Assembly (NCBI GenBank): GCA_015501055.1
Contig: JADNYV010000149.1
Location: forward strand, 1 to 64,000
DNA: 64,000 nt
Direction of reading: 5' to 3'
Origin: Mucidula mucida
Taxonomy: Eukaryota; Basidiomycota; Agaricomycetes; Agaricales; Physalacriaceae
Each line of letters starts with the position of its first letter. Positions within the stretch are counted from its first letter, which is position 1. The notes below the pieces were generated by a model. The model did not search any database. It had not been told where the DNA came from and was given only the letters and a program-made list of their open reading frames with translations. Shown in pieces: positions 54,533-64,000 of this stretch. Made by a program: the position numbers and the translations under genes.

Positions 54533-57500
54533 ACTGACACGGTGACACCACGTTCTTGACGAGCTGAGCGTCGTACGCTTTGGTAGGATGATAGTCGGAA
54601 TGCCCTTGTAGCCGAGGACGAAGTATGTCAGCTTGATTTCGAGTTCTTCTCCAGGCTGACTGCTGGCCAGCTCTCCTCCCTTCTTACCATAGAACTCAGT
54701 GATATATCTGCGCTTCATCATTGACCAACTCATCTGAAAGGCTGGGTCGACCACCGTCAAGTCGTGAGGCTTCGTGAGGCTTTTCCACGGGCAAGTCTTC
54801 ATCTTCTTGTGATGGCGATGAAAAAATGCTGACCATTGACAGGTTTTCAATGCCGCGTGAAGACCGTGAATCTGAGTAAGCCCTCAACTGCTCTTGTTGC
54901 CTGTTCCATTGATTCAGTCATATTATATCAGGACACGGAAAATGACTGAACTGCGAGGTACGCCGTTTTGTTAGCATCATGTTGATGCTGTTACTACTGC
55001 GAGTTGACCTGTAAGGCAAGAATCCAGTAGATTCGAATGGTAGGCATTCTTGTCTTAATTTGAGCGGACTCTTACTTAATAATAACAGTGTTATTGACGT
55101 CGCCACGTCAGTTATCTTCGACTTGGAGAATGCTACGTTTTCGGAGAGATTTCGTGTCTCTTGCCTTGGGCTCAGCTTGGTGATTGACTCCTTCGGGTGT
55201 ATTTGGCTGACTTTCTTTGCTCGTTCTGGCTGTCACCAATGGCCCAGCAGGATTTCCGGGCTGCTGATCATCTCCATCCGTGAAGGAACCGCTGACGACA
55301 GCGTAGCATTAGCTGGACGCGTAGGACTACTTGACCACAAATTGGAATGTTGATGCCAACGGATCGTCCACAGGATCTTCCTTCTCAGGCTCTAGTGCCA
55401 GATCCAGAAACAGAATTATTTGCCTATTCACCTTGAACTGGGCCGTCTGCGGGGAGTTCCACAATCCAGAAGTTGCAAACAGGATGACTGGTCAAATTCG
55501 AACTTGAACATCTCTTCCTCACCTCATTACCTGCATTTGATGTCATCAAAACGACTCCGAGGGTCAGATCTTTCCTCATCTCGAAGATTCACATCTGATA
55601 GGGGACGCTCCGAAGGCTCAGCCTCCTCCACAATTACTAGTGGTTCACTCTGAGGTATCCAACGCGACGGCACGTGAAGTCGCCCGCCTGAGCTTGGGCC
55701 GTCGCTTGCCTTCAGCGGGGCATCTGCTGTAGGAACGGTAGACACGGGTTTCTTCGCTGTTGGCCAGACACTGATCAGACCAGACAGACTATCAGAAATC
55801 TCCGAGATACTCCGCTGGCCCGACATCTGTTTCTCGCGCGCGACCAGTTCAACTCACTTTCAAAATCAATTAGTGCATCTGGGGCGGAAGCGCTCTCCAG
55901 CTGGATAATGGGCATGCAGGTCATAAGAAGTCGGTGTGTTTCGCGGTTCAGACTGAATACTCAGTCCCAGTCGACTTTGAATTTCCCTAATCGAAAGCGC
56001 CAGGGAAGACCTCGTCGCGCAAAATCTCCATATTCATCGCCGGCGGCTAGTTCAGACTCACATTGTCCAAAACCACATGTAAGTCATTAGTACACAGAGC
56101 CTGAATAATATTCTTATCCTTAAGCAACACAGCACGCAGATTTTAGAACGGTCAGTGATCTGCAAATCCGATAACCACCTAACGAATCATCAACAGCAGG
56201 CTCTGACGACATGTCAGAAGGCGCTAGCCCGTTCGACGATGGTGATAACGACGGATTATCTTAACTCTCTGCCTTTACTTCTGCGACCACGACGCGATGC
56301 TTGGCTCCTGACGCAGACGAATGCGTCGACTGCCGTTATCAGGACTCTGCCAAACCGGTGCACGTATTACTCGATCACCACCACTACGGACGAGGATAAC
56401 CGTATCGCTCAGGCGAGGCGCCTCGGTCGTTGAAGAGTCGCAAGTTCAAGGATCCCATTGGACAAATCAGTATCCTCCCGGTGGCCTGTACGACGTCTTG
56501 ATCCCATCTTCGTTGCCGTACTCTTTTCCTGATTCATGTGAGAACTTTAGGGTCGTGAGCCGCACGTGTAGGGAAGTCGAGTTCTTCTAGCCCCTGCTCG
56601 AGAAGAGAGGATGAGCGTTCATTCGAGGAAATTCAACAAGGATTGTTTAACGTACATGTACGAATGTAGAGCGGAGGATCCTGAGAAAGAAAAACGACTG
56701 GAAGCGTGCATGACGTGAGAACATGGCCGTAGGACATAGGCTGAGTGGATAAGAGGTGTATGATTCCCCCTCGGAGGAGTCGAACCTCCCAAGGCACCTC
56801 ACCAGCGAGGGGGATATGGGAAGCATCATGGATGGAGGAAGTGTCATCGTGGAAGCGACCGCCATTGCTGTTGCTGCACAGCTGCCAGTGCTGAAGTAGT
56901 TGTGAAGTGGGTGGTCGAGGGAGGGTTGGCTCTGTATCTGCGATGCCTGGAAAAAATCAACAGCTGTGAAGCAGAAAACGAAGAAAACGTACTTATTATT
57001 GCGGTTATCAATAGACGAGGACAACACGCGAATACAGGACCATCTCCTATTGGCAACACTTCTAACCATGCTGCCTCGAATGAACGTTGTCTCAATCGCG
57101 TTGCTGGTATATCTAATAGATGAGACCATTGGTGATGTCAAACGTTTTTCAGAGGACGACTATTCGGTGACGGCGGAACGACAGTGAGTACATGCTGAAC
57201 CAATTGATTATGGGAGTTTGAACACAAGTTTGCTTCGGTGACCGGACGGCATTTGGATCGAGAAACTGCATGGCGCTGTGAGTAGGACCACGAAGGAATG
57301 ACCGAGAAATAAGCGTGACCTTACAGCCCGCAGCGCTAGAAGGCGTTAGAGAGGATCACGAGGGTCGTCTTAGAATGCTGTCAGAGGGAAGGGTGTTTGC
57401 TAGCTTAGAGAAATAGACGCAGAGGAAGACATAGTAGGGGAGAAGGGACGAGACCCGAAGGTCCTGCCATCGTTGCGGCGAAATTAGTAGGCTCACCTCT

Positions 57501-57728
57501 TTTCCGAATTCGACTAATGGTCTGATCAAAAGTTTTCTTTCTAAGACAGTGGCGCTTCTATATTCTAGAGTCTCTCTCCCACCTCTGTTCCCTTTCACAG
57601 GCTGATACTTATCACGCCTTTTAATCTCTAACATAAAGATGCCTTTCAAACTATCCTTGACTGATCCCTTTGTGAAATTTATAATATAAAGCAAGTAGAA
57701 ATCCAGCCTAGCTTTAATCGCCCCCTTC
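54533..57728. other. Long stretch without a supported gene
   Basis: Minus 54850-54560 (SLTKPHDLTVVDPAFQMSW, GEELEIKLTYFVLGYKGIP) and minus 55826-55527 (ISEISDSLSGLISVWPTAKK, PLVIVEEAEPSERPLSDVN) look protein-like and may be exons. The first is cut by the hAT MITE. A 180-codon minus frame (57356-57895) lies antisense to the RING gene. A tRNA-like fragment is listed at 56765. No complete gene could be joined. Confidence 0.3.
56765..56813 (-). other. tRNA 3'-half-like hairpin
   Basis: On the minus strand GGAGG, TTCGACT, CCTCC forms a perfect T-arm with standard 7-nt loop. GAGGGGG after it pairs fully with CCCCCTC 17 nt before it, as an acceptor stem would, followed by an unpaired A. D and anticodon arms are absent, so it is a tRNA-like structure, not a functional tRNA. 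Confidence 0.4.
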
Positions 57729-58586
57729 ATGAGCAAGTCAACCCCGTTTCGGCAAACGTTTGATGGAGCCTTGCCATCTGAGACCTTTACAGCATCATCC
57801 CAGGATTCTGAATGCAGATATAGTTCAGATGAAGCAGACAGGTTGAGGAAAGATCTTGTTAGGACAAAGCTAGTCAGTAAGCGTCTCAAGCTCATACTTC
57901 CAGTTCTTACTTAGGCCTAGACGTTGGATATGACGAGACAGCTGAAGCGGGATGCAGAGGCAAGAAGTGACGCAATGAGCAGCCAAGTCGAGGCCCTTAC
58001 AAGAGCTGTCGTACATACTGAAAAGGTGCGTCAGCTCGGCAAGATATGCGCACGACTTACCTTTCTTCCAGACTCGCAATGAGCTACAACGAAGTTTGGA
58101 CGAATGCGAGGAAGACCAGCGTCGCATGTATCTTGCCTTTCAAAGTCGGGATGCGCAGCGCGATGCAGAGGTTACAATTCTAAGAGACGTGTGAATTTTA
58201 ATTCTGAGCTGAATGTACCCTAACCTCCGGTGTAGAGAGTGTTGGCGCTTGAATTGCACATGGCTAGTGCTACCGAGGTTATTAAATCCCAGGAGAATTT
58301 CATGGACCAACTAAAGCATGCCGTCAACCCACTGATTCGGTGTGCTATTGCACAGAGGACTATGGAGATAGCAAGATTCCGGTCACGTAAGCCGTTTCAC
58401 TCACTTTTGTTGAGCATCTGACGCTCAGAAGAAAATGTGACCAGAGCAATGTGTGGACACAGCTGCTGCGAGGAATGCATGAAGCGATGCAGCCAGTGTC
58501 CAATGTGTCGAAAGGATGTTTCAGATGTAGTTGTTTGTCTGGATTTCAGGAATCTCAGTGCGGCCTTGTTGAAGCCTGAGCCGTGA
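57729..58586 (+). CDS. Coiled-coil protein with C-terminal RING-like finger, five exons
   Basis: Exons 57729-57857, 57921-58025, 58072-58188, 58236-58386 and 58429-58586 join in frame to about 219 residues. The N-terminal 130 residues are coiled coil (DEADRLRKDL, MTRQLKRDAEARSDAMSSQ, RNELQRSLDECEEDQRRMY). The C-terminus has AVNPLIRCAIAQRTME, then MCGHSCCEECMKRCSQCPMC and RKDV, the spacing of a C3HC4 RING (E3 ubiquitin ligase type). The second Cys of the first pair is replaced (CAIA where CxxC is expected), which would weaken the first zinc site. The start may lie further upstream, and the first intron donor (GTTAGG) is unusual. Confidence 0.6.
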
Positions 58587-58639
58587 GGACGCATTATCGT
58601 AGAGGCAATGAAGAACTAGATTGTGTGACAGAAATACAA

Positions 58640-60180
58640 TATATATAGCTCCATGATGAAGTACGTACCTAAATCGTGCACTACCTTGGAAACGGCAGTC
58701 CTCCGGATGAGGAACAATGTCATCAAAGAGATCGAAGATCTGGATGCTCGCATGAGCCGAAAATTTGAGAAAGATTTGATGAGGTACGTACCTTGTCAGT
58801 TTGATCGTTCCTCCTTCCTGACGCGAGAACCAGGGAAATAGAGAGGTCAGAAGCTCCGAGTTGTTCAAACAACGTTGGTTGTGATCCGCGTTCTCTGCTG
58901 TAAGCGGCAGCGAGTAAAGGAATGTGTCCAAGTAAGCCGGGAGTGTTTTCGTTGGGATTTGCGCGACTAACGCCATCACAGAGATCTCGTTGCCAGAAAT
59001 AAGAGCTCGGTTGTCGATGTCGCCCCTTCCTGCGGCATCAAGAAGGGTCTATCACGTAGCAGCAGAGTTTCTAGACGCCACACATGTTGAACTTCGAGGT
59101 GACGTACCTCTTCTTGGCATCGTTAAATCCGCGGTATCTGACCAAGTTGAAGACTTGATATATCGAATCAATGTTGTACCCAGTGGAGTCGACCGCTGGA
59201 TGTCGAAATTCTTATCGAGTTGTTGAGATTAGTAAGTTTTCGTCCATTTCGCGAGGACGACAGGACTGACTCGGGATTCCAGCGAGGGAGAATTGCGTGA
59301 GGAGCTTCGACGGCCTGGAACACGTTTGCTTCGGGGCCGGTAGCACGCAGTATGGAGAAATTAGCGCCCATTCTGGCTACAACGTACTCAATGTACCGTA
59401 GCTTTCATCCATTCGGATCTTCCTCGTTCCCGATAATCAAATTAGACGATATGCTAACTTCTTGAGCTCTTCAGCTGCCGCCAGGGGAGCAAGAACGGCG
59501 CGCCTTGCACGCTCGATGAGTTCGGGTGAGGTTACGGCCGGTTGAGATTTTCGCGCGCTGTAGAAGAATAGATACAAGTCGATTCGAAAACGACGTAGAT
59601 ACATAGTGTGTACCGCGAGGATGAGGCTGGGTGAATGAACTAAGTCTTCTTGAAAATGAACTTGAACTAAAAACTCACGTTGTGCTACTACGTTGGGGAG
59701 GGGCGCTACCATTGCCGCCCACATCCCCAACATCGAAACCACCTCCTCCGAGCACCAGAGGACTCCAGTAATGCGCGAAATCCCTTCCTATGACCGCCGA
59801 ACATCGAGTCAAGAAAGTTTAAGTATCACGAAGGATCCGCACTTACCATTACACGAGGCTCACTGGTTACAGCAGTAACCAGGCGTGAAACCGTCAACAT
59901 GAAGGTTCTCGAAACCCTAATTCACAGTGAGTCAAGAAACTTTTAGTATGATTTAAATGAAAGCTTTCCTTGAACATCCCACTGATTCCGGAAGGATCGC
60001 GTGTTCGACGGGTCGTACGTCTTCCATTGTATCCGATGTTGGCGCTGATTGTCTTGAGGTCGTCACATCGTCGCCAGGGCGTGGAACGGTGTGTGGAGCG
60101 TCGCGGTAAGAGGCCAAGTGCCGGATCAGGCAAAACCAAGTGATCCGACTAGCAACTTGTACCCTTCTCTGATCGTAGAC
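58640..60180 (+). repeat. Repeat R, copy D
   Basis: 59225-60070 matches copy C 37985-38815 in the same orientation, by eye about 80% identical. Shared blocks include CGAGGACGACRGGACTGACTCGG, GGAGGGGCG.TAC.ATTGCCGCCCACATCCCC (broken by single changes) and TACACGAGGCTCACTGGTTA. 58650-59220 carries further GTACGTACCT-type junctions. 60120-60160 (CAAAACCAAGTGATCCGAC) resembles copy B at about 34155 and copy A at about 12195. No open frame spans it. Confidence 0.55.
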
Positions 60181-60344
60181 GTTCGCACCGAACGTATCGT
60201 ATACCGAGAGGTTGCTGGCGAACGCGAGGCGCTTACTTGTAGGAGCAGTCGCAGATCGGTGGCAGACGACATCATTGTGCAGAGCGCAGGTGCCGAGGAT
60301 GGGCGGTCTAGGATAGAACATTAATAAACAGTCAGCCACGATAA

Positions 60345-60684
60345 GTTGTTAGTCACCTTTGGAACACGACGCTTCTCGTCAAACCGGACACACATAACGC
60401 TATCCTCGTGGTCCTAGATGACTTGGAGAATATGGATATGTTGAAAATCCCAAACAACGATCCGACGGTCACCGCCGCCGGACGCTAGCATTCCTTCGCT
60501 TATGCAGAGGCTCAATACACGCCTTCTCGGGCATGCGCGCACGTACGCTCGCCGGGCTCTCTGAGATCTCCAGGCTAAGCCGTGGCCCCGACGTATCGAT
60601 GCGTGGGTCGGATGCGGTGTCGACGGAGGCACCAAGGTTTCTGAGGGTGACACGCTGTTCGATGTTCCTGGTGACGGTGTCCAC
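60345..60684 (-). pseudogene. WD40-repeat gene remnant
   Basis: Minus strand reads VLSLCISEGMLASGGGDRRI and VVWDFQHIHILQVI, then an in-frame TAG, then DHEDSVMCVRFDEKRRV. That is the end of one WD40 blade and the start of the next (GH/W-D pattern, DHEDSV), as in F-box/WD proteins. The stop and the lack of further blades indicate decay. Confidence 0.5.
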
Positions 60685-62059
60685 TGCTGTCAGCTAGTAT
60701 TGGAGTTCCGCGCTGAAGCAATGCCAGTACTGAATGTCAGCTTTTGCTAGTAACCATTCTAACGCGCTAGGATCCTTTCGTGAGGTCGAAATTTTCCGCA
60801 AGACAATCTCTGGCAATATGGGCTACATTGTTTTCAAAAAGTAGTCGTCCGCAGACGAGATGCTGGCTAGAACAGACTGTGCCTTCTCGAAGTACGCTTG
60901 AATATACGTATCCGTACAATTTGACGAGCCGGCAAACGATGAGTGCTAAGATTCATGAGATACTCGTTGTTGATGTATTTCGAGAAATGAACTTAAACCA
61001 GACGAATCCTGAGTGAGAACCACTGAACCGGGAAATCCTCAGCGGTGTTCTTCCCTCTACACGGCGCGATGAATGTCAAGACTTACGCTGCGAGTGGTGT
61101 TACCGTATTATGACACGAAGAGGGAAGCTCGTATTTCCAGACCGGACATAGTCCCATGAAATCGCCTTCTTGAACCGTCGTCGTAGATGTATCCATGTTT
61201 CTGGCCAGTCACCGAGGCAGGATTGCCTCCGGGACCCCCGTTCATCAACGTTTTGCGCATCGGAGCCGCGACTCAGTCTCAACGGCGGCACGAGAGGGGC
61301 GAGCGACGATGGCCCCAGTTCTGTCTGTCCGGATGGACATCTTTGGACCTTCTCAGTTAAAAAATATCAGAAGTAAGAATAGACGCACATTTGAGAATGC
61401 CCTCCACTGGAGTTCAACCCGACGCCACCGCCTACTTTCAAGTGTACGACGTCCAGGTAGGTCTCGAACAGGCTCTTCATCGTGGACTTGAAATGAGGCC
61501 ATTTGACGCTTGGGATCTCGTTGGTCCATGAGACAGACACGTTCGCGTTCGGCGCGTTCCCGTTCAATCATTTCTCTCTCTTGTGCATCACGCGTCTTGG
61601 GCGCCTCGCTGCGAGAGAAAATGGTGGTGGATAGCTGGTACCTGGACCCGGATATTGGAGGTGGATCTGACGCTGAGAGCGGCGGATGTGATGTCGGAGC
61701 GTGTGGCATGTTTTGGCGTAGTGCATGCAGCTCGGGACGGGTTCCTCTTCATATTGTTTGCGGCGAGAAAGGGTGACGCTTTTGACGCGTCGAGAAGGTG
61801 ATGCCGACGGCGTCGGGGATGAGAGTAGAGGAGGGTGGCGAGCGTGTCGTGATGTTGGTGATGGTCGTGGTTTATGGAGGAGAATGATGACTCCAAACAG
61901 CACTTGATCGCTGTTCGGATCGTCCGACCCGGATTCTGAGCATCGTCCAACGCGTCGTAGACGTTGAACGTTGAACGATGGGAACGAAAAGGCAATAACC
62001 TTGTGGTCTGGTCTGTGCCAGAAGAAGAGGAACAGCCAGGGGTAGGGGTAGATGCTGGC
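60685..62059. other. Stretch without a supported gene
   Basis: Several overlapping frames on both strands at 61350-62000; one minus frame has a charged run (DAQEREMIERERAERERV). None shows a domain or a clear splice context. It may hold the degraded downstream part of the cupredoxin-like gene. Confidence 0.3.
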
Positions 62060-62420
62060 GCGGTCGTTGAGTCAGTCGTGGTCGCGAGTCGCGACTGAGC
62101 CAGAGACGGTGACAGTGACGATAGCAGTGGCGGCCCCGGTGGTAGAAGAGGTATCCGTAGCGTTCCCTCCCGTTGCAGTAGACTTAGAGCTGATCAAACT
62201 TGTCGCCGGGGTTGACAGCGAAAACCATGCACTTATTGCCTTGACGGCAGTACATCCACGTAGGGTCCGTGTCGGAGACGAGGAGATTCGTTTGAGAGAA
62301 GTTATTGGATGAGAGAAACACGTCCTGCGCTGGCATTGCTCGCCCACTTTCGTGGTCGAGGGTCAAGATGTCCGGCTGTCCGGGTCCGGTTAACCGGCTA
62401 TCCGGATGGGTCTGAGTTTT
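62060..62420 (-). pseudogene. Fragment of an extracellular cupredoxin-like / Ser-Thr-rich protein gene
   Basis: Minus strand reads VFLSSNNFSQTNLLVSDTDP, TWMYCRQGNKCMVFAVNPGD and KFDQL, then a stop. In the next frame follow STATGGNATDTSSTTGAATA and IVTVTVSG. Basidiomycete secreted serine-rich cupredoxin-fold proteins have exactly this order: DT.P.W.YCRQ..C..GMVF..NPGDKF, then Thr/Ser/Ala repeats. One frameshift lies at about 62185. No signal peptide is visible in the window. Confidence 0.55.
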
Positions 62421-62974
62421 CCCTACCTCAAAAACATGGGAAAAACAGGCGGTTTTGGCCTGGTTTATGAAATGCAAAAACCCATCACAAATAGAAAGTT
62501 TTGGCCGTGTTGTTCAACCATTGAATTTACAAGGAACACACTGTGTTGTGCGGCCGTTGTCACCCTGTCTAAACCGGGCAAAAACTCCGAGTTTCCGGCA
62601 TGATGTCGGCATTCGAAAAGAACTGAAGAACACTGAGTTTTCGACCGTTTTTAGCTATATCAAACACCAAACGGTAACAAGAAGTGTTTGGGGTGATTTT
62701 TTTGCCCTCAAACTTGACTAAAACAGGGTGGTTTGGAGTCGTTATCGGCGCACAGTAACACAAGGAACACACATTGTTTCTATAGTGTTGTGGACATCCG
62801 GAAACTAAATAAAATCATAATTTTTTGGCCCAGTTTTTTTCACGTTGTGGGACCGCAATCACACACTGTTTTGGGTATGTGTTTGATATGTGTTATATCT
62901 GTCGAACCCGGCCCATTCTCCGTAGTGTCAGCATCACAGCTCTTGCCATAAATGCTGACACTGTAAGCCGCGCC
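62421..62974. other. AT-rich non-coding stretch with internal repeats
   Basis: Base composition differs from the surroundings (many TTTTGG/AAAAC runs). AAGGAACACAC occurs twice (about 62530 and 62761), about 230 bp apart. It ends in the hairpin at 62924-62962. Possibly an old mobile element; no ends could be fixed. Confidence 0.35.
62924..62962. repeat. 11-bp inverted repeat (hairpin)
   Basis: AGTGTCAGCAT at 62924-62934 and ATGCTGACACT at 62952-62962 are perfect inverted copies around a 17-nt loop, 12 bp before the LTR of chromovirus copy 3. Confidence 0.8.
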
Positions 62975-63505
62975 TGTTAGCGACTGACTATAGCCACGTG
63001 ACTAAACCAGGTACCACAGAGAGACTTAGGGAAAGAGAGCGTTCGTGTTCGTAGAACTAGGCTAGGCCAGGTGTATAAACGAGATCAGAACTAAAGTACA
63101 ATGATACTACACTACTGCTTATATACTAGTAAGTCTGTGTTTGGGACTCCTTGTCCATACATGTTTCCGCTAGGGTTAACTCCACGCCCTTGACCCAGTG
63201 TTGTATGCTACTAGTCCATGAAACCATTAAATATAAGTGATAACTGCATGTAAGTAATAATACTGAAACAACCATGTGTGCTACAAGTGTCGGTGGTGTG
63301 TATACAATAGGGAGTCCATGGGGTATCGGCATGTATGATGTCATCCATGTGTTGGGTGTGTGTCTGACATGAGTACGGCTTCGGTAATGAAAAGGAGTAT
63401 GATCAGTGACAAAACAGATGATGAAACAGTCCGTTGATTGATAAGACAAGCCCCCCGATAAGATATGATAAGATTGAAAATGTGAAAATATGGCGATTCA
63501 TAACA
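62975..63505 (-). repeat. 3' LTR of chromovirus copy 3 (531 bp)
   Basis: Starts TGTTAGCGAC and ends TAACA. Many substitutions against copy 2 near its left end (ACTATAGCCACGTGACTAAACC). The TATA region (GCTTATATACTAG) and the RNA-start region (GAGATCAGAACTAAAG) are present, the latter with one change in the 12-nt self-priming match. Confidence 0.92.
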
Positions 63506-63516
63506 TCACCCCCTCC
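63506..63516 (-). other. Polypurine tract of chromovirus copy 3
   Basis: GGAGGGGGTGA on the minus strand between pol stop and LTR, identical to the other copies. Confidence 0.85.
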
Positions 63517-64000
63517 TTAAGGCGCAAGTTCCATTCTGCGCCAGAGTCGCTCCATGAGGGCTGCAGAGGGTAGTGTGACGTCAAGGGGTTCGGTATCAGG
63601 CGGTGGCATGGGTTGGAATAAATGTGATGGAAATTGCGACATGGGAACTTCAATGCGAGCAAGCGCGGGTGGCTTCGGCTTGTTCGGATATTGTTGGTGG
63701 AAATTGCTGATGGCTTCATCAGCATTTTTGAGATTGCATGCCGGTTCCCATGTCTGCTCGTGTGTGCCATAACCCTTCCAGTGAACCTTGTATTGAAAAC
63801 CCCCGCGGTACTTCCGGGAATTCACCACTTTCTCAACCTCCCATTCCGGTTCGGCTCCTTCCAGCACAGGTGGTGGACGCGTGTCTCGGGGTTGCGTCGG
63901 AAATTGCGGCTCGTGGTAAGGCGTCAACAGGGCCTCATTGAACACGGGATGAATGCTTTTCCACATGTGAGGAATCTGGAGCTTGTAAGAGCTCGTCCCG
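63517..64000 (-). CDS. pol: C-terminal end of chromovirus pol, copy 3 (partial)
   Basis: Open minus-strand frame to the window edge: the integrase C-terminal GTSSYKLQIPHMWKSIHPVF segment, then EWEVEKVVNSRKYRGGFQYK and VHWKGYGTHEQTWEP (chromodomain, thought to guide integration to modified chromatin), ending at 63517. No break is seen in this part. One residue (T to M) differs from copies 1 and 2. Confidence 0.9.
   Translation of the reverse strand, partial: GTSSYKLQIPHMWKSIHPVFNEALLTPYHEPQFPTQPRDTRPPPVLEGAEPEWEVEKVVNSRKYRGGFQYKVHWKGYGTHEQTWEPACNLKNADEAISNFHQQYPNKPKPPALARIEVPMSQFPSHLFQPMPPPDTEPLDVTLPSAALMERLWRRMELAP

Larger units (their letters stand above)
62975..64000 (-). mobile_element. 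Chromovirus copy 3, 3' end only (continues beyond the window)
   Basis: Minus-strand 3' LTR, polypurine tract and end of pol. More diverged from copy 2 in the LTR than copies 1 and 2 are from each other in pol. Continues past the right edge, so completeness is unknown. Confidence 0.93.

Noticed and set aside
57356..57895. 180-codon minus-strand ORF
   Set aside because: Partly antisense to the first exons of the RING gene, no recognisable motif, and no splice or start context that favours it.
62924..62974. Helitron 3' end
   Set aside because: A hairpin is present but no CTRR terminus follows it, and no TC start or RepHel coding was seen.
1..64000. Repeat-induced point mutation (RIP) of the transposons
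   Set aside because: Copies 1 and 2 differ mostly by single-base deletions and scattered changes, not by dense C-to-T changes; identical LTRs in copy 2 also speak against it.

Overview
The window looks like repeat-rich nuclear DNA from a filamentous basidiomycete (Agaricomycetes-like). The signs are genes split by 45-65 bp introns with GT..AG ends, a chromodomain Ty3/gypsy element, a Tnp2-type transposase, hAT elements, and decayed housekeeping genes (glycogen debranching enzyme, BEACH protein). No rRNA gene, intact tRNA gene or CRISPR array was seen. Coordinates of spliced genes were worked out by hand from splice signals and reading-frame continuity.

Layout. 1-1836: two decayed convergent genes. 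1837-5407: 5'-truncated chromovirus copy 1. 5896-7271: a four-exon gene with a Cys/His-rich N-terminus. 8430-13690: diverged repeat 'R' copy A (minus), ending at a BEACH-gene first exon. 14216-22145: an island of five minus-strand genes (multi-pass membrane protein with one stop, F-box/LRR-like protein, two-TM protein, 208-aa protein, WD40-TM protein). 22200-28719: full-length chromovirus copy 2 with identical 529-bp LTRs and a GTTGG target duplication. 29047-31008: an intact eight-exon gene. 32700-41458: R copies B and C on either side of a glycogen-debranching-enzyme pseudogene, copy C running into a longer BEACH fragment. 42985-43970: R copy E. 44506-48790: an eight-exon Tnp2 transposase with one frameshift. 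50540-53084: a LINE-like RT remnant, then a gene split by a 977-bp hAT element. 54103-54524: a hAT MITE. 57729-58586: a coiled-coil/RING gene. 59225-60180: R copy D. 60345-62420: decayed WD40 and cupredoxin-like genes. 62975-64000: the 3' end of chromovirus copy 3.

The clearest functional biology is in chromovirus copy 2. Its primer-binding site is complementary to the predicted 5' end of its own transcript (Tf1-type self-priming). Gag and Pol are linked by a GGGTTTT slippery heptamer, a 5-nt spacer and a stem-loop, which is a textbook -1 frameshift signal. This copy cannot act alone, because it carries five single-base deletions. The most unusual anonymous structure is repeat R: at least five collinear, diverged copies built like a gene of short exons and introns, some introns holding near-perfect palindromes, with two copies fused to the 5' part of a BEACH gene.
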